Shown here: positions 15,946 through 24,135 of the stretch, piece by piece
How positions within the stretch are numbered: position 1 is the stretch's first letter
Layout of the letters: every line of letters starts with the position of its first letter
The notes under the pieces: model-generated
Databases searched by the model: none
Seen by the model: the letters and a program-made list of their open reading frames with translations, nothing else
Told to the model about the DNA's origin: nothing
Origin: JBKPNX01 sp046732855
GTDB taxonomy: Bacteria > Pseudomonadota > Alphaproteobacteria > Geminicoccales > Geminicoccaceae
Direction of reading: 5' to 3'
Assembly: GCA_046732855.1 (NCBI GenBank)
Contig: JBKPNX010000072.1
Location: 20,548-84,547, forward strand
DNA: 64,000 nt
Program-made: the position numbers and the translations under genes

Positions 15946-18900
15946 GTGAGCAGGCGCGGCCGGTGGCTCGTCGGAACGCTCGGGACCATCGCCGTTCTTG
16001 TCGTCGGCGTGCTCATCCTGTTTGACTGGAACTGGCTGAAAGGTCCACTCGAAAGCCAGATATCGGAGCGCCTGGGCCGTCCCTTCCGGATTCATGGCGA
16101 TCTGGACGTCGACCTGTCGCTGAAGCCCACGATCACCGTCGAGGGCGCCGAGCTCGGCAACGCGCCCTGGGGCAGCGATCGGCCCATGGCGAAGGTTGAC
16201 CGCGTCGAGGCCAAGGTCGATCTGCTCAAGTTGTTTCGAGGCGACCTCGTGCTGCCGGAAATCAGGGTCACTCGGCCGGAGCTCTTGCTCGAGACGCGCC
16301 CCGACGGCCCTCCGAATTGGCAGTTCGGTGAGGCGAAAGAAACGACGGCCGGCCCGCCTGCCCTGCCGCGAATCGATCGGCTGGAGGTCAGCGATGCCTT
16401 GATCCGCTACCACGATGTGGGCAGCGGACGGGATGTCAGTGCCGACCTCAAGCGCATTGCCGGCCGCACGGACCCCGACCTGATGCTGAACGCGACCGGG
16501 AATGTGCAAGGGGAACCGCTCGATCTCGAGCTCACCGGTGCGGCGCTCGCCCAGCTCGAAAACGGCGCCGCGCCTTATCCGGCCACGCTCGCCCTCAAGC
16601 TCGGCCAGAGCGATCTGCGCGGCGATCTGACGCTCGATCTCAAGAAGGCGGTGCCGGCGATCCGCGCGAAGCTCGCTTCTGAGCGAGTGGTGACCACGGA
16701 CTTGACGGCACTCTTGCAGGGTCAGCAGCGCCCCGACGCCACGCTCGAAAAGCCTTCCGGCGATACGGGACGTGCGCTTGAGCAAGCGTTGGCCAACGCC
16801 GGCCAGGCGGGAAGCGTGTTCGACCCCAACCGGCTGCCTGACCTCGACGGCGAGCTGCAATACGCGATCGCCGAGCTTCAGGGTCCCGACCTGACCATGC
16901 AGGACTTGAACCTTAACGCCAGCCTGCACGATCGGCTGCCAAGGCTCGCGTTGAGCGGCCGCGGCCAACACAAGGACAAGCCGGTCGTGCTCGACCTCAA
17001 GGCCGGGGCCGAAGGCGGTCAGGGATCAAATGCAGTCTATGCCATCGACGCGCGGATCGAGGCGGGAGAGACCAGGCTCGCCGCTACCGGAGCCATCGGC
17101 CAGCCGGACCGACTACAGGACGTCGAGGTTCGATTCGAGCTGACCAGCCCCGACGCCACCGAGCTGCTGCGCGCCTTTGGCATGGATGCGCCCGCCCTGC
17201 CGTCGCTGCAGGCCGCCGGCAAGGTCGTGCGCAACGACCAGGTGCTGGAGCTCAACGACGCCCATGCGCAGATCGGCGAGAGCAACCTCACCGGGCGGAT
17301 CAGCTTCGATCTCTCCAAGTCCCGCCCGTTCATCAGCGCCGATCTGCAAACGGATGGGTTGCGGGCGCAGGACCTGAAGGTGGCGCCGTCCGCGCCCTCA
17401 CAGCCTGCCGGCGCCGACGGAACTCAGAAGACGGCAAACGAGCCCGCCAGCGCTCCCGAAGGCTCAGCGGCTCTTATCGCCGCGGCGGGCATCAATTTCG
17501 ATGCGCTGCCGAAAGTCGACGCCGACGTGAAGTTCCGCGGCAGCAAGCTCGAGGCGCCGGAGGCCCGACTTGCCCGGCTGGAGCTCGACCTGAAGCTTCG
17601 GGACGGAGTCGCGGTGATCGACGCGACCGGCAAGGGCACATTTCAGGGGCGGCAGCCAGTAGCGTTCGAGATCCACGCTGGAACCGAGGACAGCCTGAAG
17701 AATCCCAAGAGCCGCTATCCTCTGGACGTCAATTTGGCTGCGGGCGACACTCGCGCGACCGTGAAAGGCACGGTCGACCGCCCGCTCAACTTTACCGGGC
17801 TCGACGTCGACGTTGCTTTGCAAGGCCCCGACCTCGGAAAGTTGGGCGACTTGCTAAAGCTGCCGCTGCCTGGGACGCCCCCTTACAAACTTGCGGGCAA
17901 GGTCACGCACCAGGAGCAGAAGAAACGCTGGAACTTCGTCGCTCTTCGAGGCACGGTCGGCGATAGTGATATCCAAGGGGATGTGTCCCTGGAGCTCAGC
18001 GCCGAGCGCCCGACGGTGCTCGCGGATTTGCGGTCGAAAACTCTGGATCTGGATGATCTCGGGGTCCTCGTCGGCGCGCCGCCTGGTACTGGACCCGGCG
18101 AAACCGCCTCCCCAGAGCAGGAGCAGAAAGCGGCGCAGGAGGCGGCAGCGAAGGCGCCAATCCTGCCGGACAAGCAGTTCGACGTGCCGGAGCTGCGCGC
18201 GTTCGATGCCCGAATCTCATTCAAGGGTGAGACGGTCCAGGCGATGAAGCTGCCGCTCGAGCACATGGAGGCGAAGGTCACGCTGAAGGACGGCCACCTG
18301 AAGATCGACCCCGCGCGTCTCGATGTGGCGGGCGGCAATCTCGAAACCCGCGTCGGCCTCAACAGTCGAAGCGGCGTGCTCGAAGGTGATGTCGACCTCG
18401 CCCTGCGCAAGATCCGGCTCAACAAGCTGTTGGCGGCCTTCAAGGTCGACGTCGGCGCGATCGAGATGGAGAAGGAGGGGGTCGGTACGTTCGGCGGCGA
18501 GGCCAAGCTCACGATCAAGGGCAACTCGATCCACGACATGGCCGCTGCGGCTGACGGCGACATCGCCGTGATCATGGGCGGCGGCCAAATCAATTCGCTG
18601 ATCATAGAGGCGCTCGGGCTCGATCTCGGCGAGGTGCTTGCGGTGCTCGCGGCGGGCGATGAAGAAAAGGAAAAAGGCATGGTGCCAGTTCAGTGTCTCG
18701 TCAGCCGGTTCGACGTTCGGGATGGCGTCATGTCGACCAAAGCCCTGGTGCTGGAGACGAGCGACAGCACGGTCACCGGGTCGGGCACGATCGACTTGGG
18801 TAAAGAGACCCTGGACGTCACCCTGCTTGCGCACCCGAAAGACGCCAGCATAGGGGCTGCCAGCACGCCAGTCGCCGTCAAGGGCACGTTTCGCGAGCCG

Positions 18901-19098
18901 GAAATCGACGTGGTCTCGGAGGAATTGGAGGAGAAAGGGTTGGCTGCCCTCGCGCTTGGCGTGGTGCTGCCGGTGATCGGCGCGATACTCCCGTTCATCG
19001 AGACCGGCGACGCGCCGGGCGTCAATTGCGCGGCGCTCATGAGCGCGGCGCAGACGGCCAGCGATAACGCGAAAGCGCCGCCGAGCGCAAATCAGTGA
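15946..19098 (+). CDS. AsmA family protein
   Basis: A 1050-residue AsmA-like protein. The N-terminus is a signal anchor (GTLGTIAVLVVGVLILFDW, about residues 8-27), followed by the AsmA start (LKGPLESQISERLGRPFRIH, then GDLDVDLSLKPTITVEGAEL) and long beta-rich repeats. The C-terminal AsmA_2 part has GGGQINSLIIEALGLDLGEV and later the PVAVKGTFREPEID segment found near the end of many family members. AsmA proteins sit in the inner membrane facing the periplasm; relatives form lipid-transport bridges to the outer membrane. The start is GTG at 15946, with GAGG nine bases upstream and the transmembrane segment right after it. Two Pro/Ala/Gln-rich linkers interrupt the repeats around residues 485-510 and 715-740. 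Confidence 0.92.
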   Translation: MSRRGRWLVGTLGTIAVLVVGVLILFDWNWLKGPLESQISERLGRPFRIHGDLDVDLSLKPTITVEGAELGNAPWGSDRPMAKVDRVEAKVDLLKLFRGDLVLPEIRVTRPELLLETRPDGPPNWQFGEAKETTAGPPALPRIDRLEVSDALIRYHDVGSGRDVSADLKRIAGRTDPDLMLNATGNVQGEPLDLELTGAALAQLENGAAPYPATLALKLGQSDLRGDLTLDLKKAVPAIRAKLASERVVTTDLTALLQGQQRPDATLEKPSGDTGRALEQALANAGQAGSVFDPNRLPDLDGELQYAIAELQGPDLTMQDLNLNASLHDRLPRLALSGRGQHKDKPVVLDLKAGAEGGQGSNAVYAIDARIEAGETRLAATGAIGQPDRLQDVEVRFELTSPDATELLRAFGMDAPALPSLQAAGKVVRNDQVLELNDAHAQIGESNLTGRISFDLSKSRPFISADLQTDGLRAQDLKVAPSAPSQPAGADGTQKTANEPASAPEGSAALIAAAGINFDALPKVDADVKFRGSKLEAPEARLARLELDLKLRDGVAVIDATGKGTFQGRQPVAFEIHAGTEDSLKNPKSRYPLDVNLAAGDTRATVKGTVDRPLNFTGLDVDVALQGPDLGKLGDLLKLPLPGTPPYKLAGKVTHQEQKKRWNFVALRGTVGDSDIQGDVSLELSAERPTVLADLRSKTLDLDDLGVLVGAPPGTGPGETASPEQEQKAAQEAAAKAPILPDKQFDVPELRAFDARISFKGETVQAMKLPLEHMEAKVTLKDGHLKIDPARLDVAGGNLETRVGLNSRSGVLEGDVDLALRKIRLNKLLAAFKVDVGAIEMEKEGVGTFGGEAKLTIKGNSIHDMAAAADGDIAVIMGGGQINSLIIEALGLDLGEVLAVLAAGDEEKEKGMVPVQCLVSRFDVRDGVMSTKALVLETSDSTVTGSGTIDLGKETLDVTLLAHPKDASIGAASTPVAVKGTFREPEIDVVSEELEEKGLAALALGVVLPVIGAILPFIETGDAPGVNCAALMSAAQTASDNAKAPPSANQ

Positions 19099-19434
19099 GA
19101 CGGGCCAGGTCCTGACGCCGCTCCTTTGAGCACGGCGATCTTCCGGTCCGCATGCGGAGTGGCGGACGCTGACGGTCCTTCGGTAGCTCGAGCGGCGCCT
19201 CGGCGATACCGGAGTGTCTCCTCATCCAGCGGAGGGACCATTCCGCTTGACACTGACAGCCAGCCTAGCGTTTGACTGTGCACTGAACGAGCTGCTTCCG
19301 GGAACGGCCGAGTTCGCTGCCGTAAGGATGGGCGCCGCGCGCTCGAACGTCTCGACCCCGGACGATGGTGAGGGCTGCGGTCGGTTTCCCGGCGCAGTAG
19401 AGGCACACAAGGTACGACCAGGGTTCGTCAGACA
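19099..19434. other. Intergenic region, no gene seen
   Basis: A 336-base spacer after the AsmA gene. Short frames exist on both strands but none has a convincing start or family-like sequence. No T-run terminator follows the AsmA stop codon. Confidence 0.4.
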
Positions 19435-19671
19435 ATGAGACTGGCCTTGCTGCCGACCGGCGAGGCGGTGCGGCCGGACGAGGTCCGTCGCATCCGAATC
19501 GAGCCGGAGCGCTCGGTGCTCGAGCAGGAAGTCAGATGCTATGCGGTCGTGATCGAGCTCGCCGATCAGCCGCCCTGGACCCTTAAGGGAGGGCTCGCGC
19601 TTGACGACGCCATTTCCCTCAGCCGGCGCTGCGGTCAGGCGGTGAACGAAGGCCTGGCACCCAAGGAGTAG
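19435..19671 (+). CDS. Small hypothetical protein
   Basis: A 78-residue basic-acidic protein (MRLALLPTGEAVRPDEVRRI, then RIEPERSVLEQEVRCYAVVI) with a beta-rich appearance and no export signal. Its 3' end contains an AAGGAG sequence (19663-19668) that can serve the next gene, a glycosyltransferase 11 bases downstream. This argues for a real, translationally coupled gene. Its own ribosome binding site is weak. The amino-acid composition is balanced rather than the arginine-rich pattern of shadow frames here. Function unknown. Confidence 0.5.
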   Translation: MRLALLPTGEAVRPDEVRRIRIEPERSVLEQEVRCYAVVIELADQPPWTLKGGLALDDAISLSRRCGQAVNEGLAPKE

Positions 19672-19681
19672 CAACGATCGT

Positions 19682-20818
19682 GTGGCTTGCGCCGGCGCCA
19701 TGCAGCACTGTCTGATCTACTTTCCCGACTACGCGCACGCCAATCCCTATCAGGCGATGCTCTACGCCTCGATCGATGGCGCGTTCTCGGCCGAACCGGG
19801 CACGATCGCCAGTGCGTTGGAGGCGCTGGGCCGGGCCGACGGGGGCCAGCGCACGATTTTCCACCTGCACTGGGAAGACGCAATCTATCGCCACCTGTCG
19901 GACAGCGATACGGCGCTGGGAGAGTGCCGAAGATTCCTCGACGACGCCGAGCATTTCATCGATGAGGGCGGGCTGTTCGTGTGGACCATTCACAACCGGG
20001 CGCCGCACGACGGCCGTTATCTCGAGGTGCATCAGCAGCTGTGCGCCAAACTGGCGGTCCTGGCGCAGCAGATCCACGTGCATTCGTACACCGCCGGCGC
20101 GGAACTCGTCCGCGAACGGCATCTGGAGCGCAGCAAGCTGGCCGTGATTCCACACGGCAACTACGCGCCCATCTATGCTCGCCGCTGGCCGACCGAATCG
20201 GCGCCCCACAACGGCCGCCGGTTTCTGCTGTTCGGCCGGCTCGGCCGCTACAAGGGCAGCGCCGAGCTCGTCCGCGCCTTCGCCGCCCTGCCCGATCGCG
20301 AGGCCGAACTGGTGATCGCCGGCAAGCAGATCGACCCGATCGACCTCAGCGCTTTGCCGGCCTCGGTCGCCGCGCGGATCACGACACAGAACCGCTTCCT
20401 CGACCAGGCCGAAATCCCGGATCTGGTCGCGAGCGTCGATTTCCTGGTCGCGCCTTATCTTGCGAGCCTGACCTCGGGAACTCTTCTGCTCGCAATGTCC
20501 CTCGGCCGGCCGGTAATCGCGCCGCGCCTGCCGACACTGGCCGAGCTGATCATCGATGGCGAGAACGGGTTGCTGTTCGACCCCAAGGCGCAGGGCAGCC
20601 TCGCGGCTGCCCTGGAGCGGGCATGCGCATTGGCCGCACCAGAGCTGCGCCGTTTGAGCGAGGCCGCGTTCGAGACCGCTATGCGCTATGATTGGCGGAT
20701 CGTCGGCAATCTCTGGTCCGGTCTGCTGCACCGCCTGGTGAGCCGGCCGCGCGTCCGCCGCGTCAACGGCCGGCTGCCGCACGGGCGCGACCTCCTTCCG
20801 CTGCCCGGGATCGGCTGA
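19682..20818 (+). CDS. GT4-like glycosyltransferase
   Basis: A 378-residue GT-B glycosyltransferase. The N-terminal domain (MQHCLIYFPDYAHANPYQAM, from residue 7) has an IFHLHWEDAIYRHL segment and a WTIHNRAPHDGRYLEVHQQL motif found in GT4 enzymes of capsule and exopolysaccharide clusters. The donor domain has FLLFGRLGRYKGSAELVRAF and SLTSGTLLLAMSLGRPVIAP (about residues 262-281), then ENGLLFDPKAQGSLAAAL. The GTG start at 19682 follows an AAGGAG site; an ATG at 19700 is an equally good alternative. It is the first recognisable enzyme of a four-gene plus-strand glycan cluster that continues to 24050. Confidence 0.87.
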   Translation: MACAGAMQHCLIYFPDYAHANPYQAMLYASIDGAFSAEPGTIASALEALGRADGGQRTIFHLHWEDAIYRHLSDSDTALGECRRFLDDAEHFIDEGGLFVWTIHNRAPHDGRYLEVHQQLCAKLAVLAQQIHVHSYTAGAELVRERHLERSKLAVIPHGNYAPIYARRWPTESAPHNGRRFLLFGRLGRYKGSAELVRAFAALPDREAELVIAGKQIDPIDLSALPASVAARITTQNRFLDQAEIPDLVASVDFLVAPYLASLTSGTLLLAMSLGRPVIAPRLPTLAELIIDGENGLLFDPKAQGSLAAALERACALAAPELRRLSEAAFETAMRYDWRIVGNLWSGLLHRLVSRPRVRRVNGRLPHGRDLLPLPGIG

Positions 20819-20830
20819 GCGGAGCGCGCG

Positions 20831-21397
20831 ATGCCAGACCAGGGCAGCAGCGCCAGATCGTCGCCGCGCATCAAACGCTGGCTCGGGGCCCTGACCGCGT
20901 GGCGGCGCACGAGGCAGATGCGATCAGCGCCCGAGCCATCGCAGCCGGCACATGTGAGCAGCCCGCCCCAATCGGTTCCCGCTCCAGCCCATGTTGCGCC
21001 TGCGACCATGCTGGTGACTGTTCTCGGCCTGTCGGGACGCGCGCTCGAAGACGTCCTGGAGCTGGTGATGAAGGGTGCCGAGACAAAGCCGATCGTGCCG
21101 GTATTCGTCACCGACACCTTCGACTTCGCGCCGTTTCGTCGGCGCCGGCTTCCGTTCGAGTATGTCCCTGATCGCGACCGCCAGCAGCGCTTTGCGCCGG
21201 AGCTGGACTGGGATCTCTATCTGCGCCGCCGCTACTCCCTGCTGCGCGAGAAATGGCAGGCCAGGTCCGTGATCTCGTTCGGGTCGCGGCCGCCGTGCGA
21301 TGGCGTGTTGTCGGGCGGCCCCCCGGCGCCTGCGCCCAACGCCTCAACGGCGCCGCCCGGCGAATCGACGGGGCAGAGGCAGCATGAAGTATTTTAG
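20831..21397 (+). CDS. Hypothetical protein in glycan cluster
   Basis: A 188-residue protein of unknown function. The first 55 residues are basic and proline-rich and probably disordered. A compact core follows at about residues 59-154: TMLVTVLGLSGRALEDVLEL, then VMKGAETKPIVPVFVTDTFD and ELDWDLYLRRRYSLLREKWQ. This begins like a Rossmann half-domain, as in many glycosyltransferases, but no donor-binding half follows. The C-terminal 35 residues are low complexity. It starts 12 bases after the preceding glycosyltransferase gene and overlaps the next gene by 14 bases, which supports a single transcript. It may be an accessory or truncated glycosyltransferase. Confidence 0.7.
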   Translation: MPDQGSSARSSPRIKRWLGALTAWRRTRQMRSAPEPSQPAHVSSPPQSVPAPAHVAPATMLVTVLGLSGRALEDVLELVMKGAETKPIVPVFVTDTFDFAPFRRRRLPFEYVPDRDRQQRFAPELDWDLYLRRRYSLLREKWQARSVISFGSRPPCDGVLSGGPPAPAPNASTAPPGESTGQRQHEVF

Positions 21398-21671
21398 GGG
21401 ACTTTATGCCAGCCTCAGAGCGCTCGCCATCGCGGCGCTGGCGAGCGGGACGCTCGGGCACGCGCAGGCGCAACAACCCGTCGACCCCGAGGCCGCAACC
21501 TGGAATTGGGCGCGCGCCCAAAACACGCTCGAGGCCTATCAACGCTACCTCGAGCTCTACCCGCTCGGCAATCACTCGACAGAAGCCTTCCAAGCCGTCG
21601 TGGAGCTGACGCTTTCGCGGGAAGGACCTGCGCCAGGCGACGCGGCGGTTCCTGGGGTCGACATGTATTGA
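21384..21671 (+). CDS. Small secreted protein
   Basis: A 95-residue protein with a signal peptide (ALAIAALASGTLGHAQAQQ). A short helical stretch follows, ATWNWARAQNTLEAYQRYLE and YPLGNHSTEAFQAVVEL, that reads like a single tetratricopeptide-type or outer-membrane assembly (YfiO-like) repeat. The last 20 residues are Gly/Pro/Ala-rich. A GGGGCAGAGG site precedes the ATG inside the end of the upstream gene. It may be a periplasmic adaptor for the polysaccharide made by the surrounding cluster, but this is inference from position only. Confidence 0.72.
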   Translation: MKYFRGLYASLRALAIAALASGTLGHAQAQQPVDPEAATWNWARAQNTLEAYQRYLELYPLGNHSTEAFQAVVELTLSREGPAPGDAAVPGVDMY

Positions 21672-21830
21672 CGGCTTGAACCGCCAGTCGCATTTGATGA
21701 CGAGGCTTGTGGTGTCGGAGCGAATACGGCGGCAATCGCGACCCGAACCTCAGATGAGTCCTCGGGCTGAGATGGCTTCCCGGCCGGTGGCGCCGCGAGC
21801 TCGGGCGCTGGTCCCTCGGGTAGGGCTCCG

Positions 21831-24050
21831 ATGGCGCGATCGACCTACGATATCGTGATCATCGGTGATCTGCGTCTGCCGGGCGCCACGGGGCGCGCGG
21901 TCGCAGAGGAGATTCGGGCGCAAGCTAGGGCCGGCTATCGCACTGCATTGGTGCAGATGCAAAGCCCGCTTCTGGAGCGCCCGCAACTGATCAATCCGCT
22001 GATCCGCGCCGCGATCGATCGCGGCCTTGCCGATCTGCTCGACCCGGAGGTGCCGATCGCGGCGCGGCTCGCGCTTGCCCATCATCCGGGACTGTTCCTG
22101 CATCTTCCAGCGCGGGTCCCGCAGATCCAGGCGGACTGCAAGCTCCTGATCGTCAATCACCCCCTGCTCGACGCCGACGGTGGCAGCTATTTCCCGGCGG
22201 AGAGGATTGCCTGGAGCGCCCAAGAGGTGCTCGGGCCGGATGTGCGGACCGCACCGGGCGGGCCTCAGATCCGGGCTCAGTTCGAGCAGGCGCCTTGGCA
22301 GCTCGAGCTGCATGAGCACGACTGGCCCCCGATCCTGGAACCGGACCAGTTTGCGAGCAGCGCAAGCCGTTGGCGCCATAATCCGATCATCATCGGGCGC
22401 CACGGCGCAAGCGATGCCCTCGCTTGGCCGGAGGATCGGGCGGACTTGCTCGCCGCCTATCCGAACGGCGCCGAGATTGCGGTCCGCGTCATGGGATCCG
22501 CGATCGAGCTTCAGCGGTGGTTTGGCGACGCCGTGCGCACCTGGTCGATCATCGATCCGCAAGCGCTGACGGCGCGAGATTTCCTCAGCCGGCTCGACGC
22601 TTACGTCTGCTTCACCGCAGCGCGTACGGTCCAGCCGGTCCGCGTCGAGATCGCGGAAGCGTTGATGAGCGGCTCGCCCGCCATCCTGCCGCCCCACTTT
22701 CAGGCGACCTTCGGCGACGGCGCGATCTACACCGAGCCCACGGCGGTGTCGGCCATGCTCGCGCGGCTTCGGGCCGATCCGAAGCTGCGCCTGGAACAGG
22801 CGGAACGCGGACGCGCGGTCGTCACCCGCAACTTCAGCCATGACGCCCATGTCCGGCGCGTGCGCGAGTTGATTGGCCCGCCATCGGGCGGCAAACGCCT
22901 GACGCTGCGGCGCGAGCGCCGGCCGACCCGGCGCGTGCTGTTCTTTTCCTCGAACGGCGTCGGCATGGGCCACCTGACCCGACTGCTCGCGATCGCGCGG
23001 CGCTGCTCGGGCCCGATCGAGCCCGTGTTCCTGTCGATGTCGCAAGCCGCAGCCGTGGTCGAGGAGTTCGGCTATCTCGTCGAGTTCACCGCGCACCACA
23101 ACTATCTCGATCTCGACGTCGAGCGCTGGAATGCCGCGCTGCGCAGTCAGTTGAACGAAGCCATCCAATTTTACGATGCCAAGGTTGTTCTTTTCGACGG
23201 CAACGTGCCCTATCGCGGTCTCATCGACGCCCGCCTTGACCACCCCTCGGTGCCGTTCCTCTGGTGCCGGCGCGGGCTGTGGCGACCCGGAGCCGGGCGC
23301 AACAGCGTCGACCGAAGAAGTCATTTCGACGCCATCATCGAACCTCGCGAGATCGCGGAGACCTACGACCGGGGGCTCACCAGCTACTGGCGCGAGCGCA
23401 CCTTTTCGGTCGAGCCGATCCTTCTGCATGAACCGAACGAGTTGCTCGGCCGCGAGGCCATGCGCGCGCAACTCGGTCTGGATCCGGGCCGGCCGGCGCT
23501 GCTGGTCCAGCTTGGCTCAGGCAACAACTACGACTACAGCGAGGTGCTCCGGCTCGCCTGTGCGCATGCCGAGCAGCGCAACATCCAGCTGGCCGTGGCC
23601 GAGTGGCTGATCTCCGAGGCGGAGGTGAGCGCGCTGCCTGGCCACGTGGCGCAGCTGCGGACGTATCCGCTCAGCCGCTATCTCAATGCTTTCGATGGGG
23701 CGATCAGCGCGGTCGGCTACAACTCCTTCCATGAGCTGATCGCGTACGCGGTGCCCGCGATCTTCATCCCCAATGAGCACCCCACCATGGACGATCAGCT
23801 GATGCGGGCGCAGTTCGCCGAACGGCGCGGCCTCGGGCTGTGCGTGCGGACCTGCGAACCGTACCGGCTGCGCGCCGCGATCGACCGCGTGCTTGATCCC
23901 GACCAGCGCGATCGCATGATCGGCCGCTGCCGGGCGCTTGCCTTCGGCAATGGCGCGGAGGCCGCTGCCCGGCTCATCGAGGAAATGGCGATCGGAATCC
24001 GGGCGAACCGAGCGCTCAGCTGGGAATCCGAATTCGTCCGCCGCAACTGA
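21831..24050 (+). CDS. Double GT-B glycosyltransferase fusion
   Basis: A 739-residue cytoplasmic protein containing two glycosyltransferase-like halves. The first (about residues 1-345) begins STYDIVIIGDLRLPGATGRA and ends with the donor-site-like VEIAEALMSGSPAILPPHFQ. The second (about 365-739) starts RRVLFFSSNGVGMGHLTRLL, the glycine-rich loop of MurG/UGT-type enzymes. It continues with LVQLGSGNNYDYS and GAISAVGYNSFHELIAYAVP, then IFIPNEHPTMDDQLMRAQFA, the family's nucleotide-sugar-binding region. Two fused transferases could add two sugars in sequence or make alternating linkages. A GGTAGGG site precedes the ATG. It ends the plus-strand glycan cluster. Confidence 0.86.
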   Translation: MARSTYDIVIIGDLRLPGATGRAVAEEIRAQARAGYRTALVQMQSPLLERPQLINPLIRAAIDRGLADLLDPEVPIAARLALAHHPGLFLHLPARVPQIQADCKLLIVNHPLLDADGGSYFPAERIAWSAQEVLGPDVRTAPGGPQIRAQFEQAPWQLELHEHDWPPILEPDQFASSASRWRHNPIIIGRHGASDALAWPEDRADLLAAYPNGAEIAVRVMGSAIELQRWFGDAVRTWSIIDPQALTARDFLSRLDAYVCFTAARTVQPVRVEIAEALMSGSPAILPPHFQATFGDGAIYTEPTAVSAMLARLRADPKLRLEQAERGRAVVTRNFSHDAHVRRVRELIGPPSGGKRLTLRRERRPTRRVLFFSSNGVGMGHLTRLLAIARRCSGPIEPVFLSMSQAAAVVEEFGYLVEFTAHHNYLDLDVERWNAALRSQLNEAIQFYDAKVVLFDGNVPYRGLIDARLDHPSVPFLWCRRGLWRPGAGRNSVDRRSHFDAIIEPREIAETYDRGLTSYWRERTFSVEPILLHEPNELLGREAMRAQLGLDPGRPALLVQLGSGNNYDYSEVLRLACAHAEQRNIQLAVAEWLISEAEVSALPGHVAQLRTYPLSRYLNAFDGAISAVGYNSFHELIAYAVPAIFIPNEHPTMDDQLMRAQFAERRGLGLCVRTCEPYRLRAAIDRVLDPDQRDRMIGRCRALAFGNGAEAAARLIEEMAIGIRANRALSWESEFVRRN

Positions 24051-24135
24051 CCGACGCCCTGCCCCTCAATATCCGCCCGTGCCGCTCGGGGACGCGGCGG
24101 GGCCGGATCATCGGGTGTAGCCGTCTTAAATCAGG

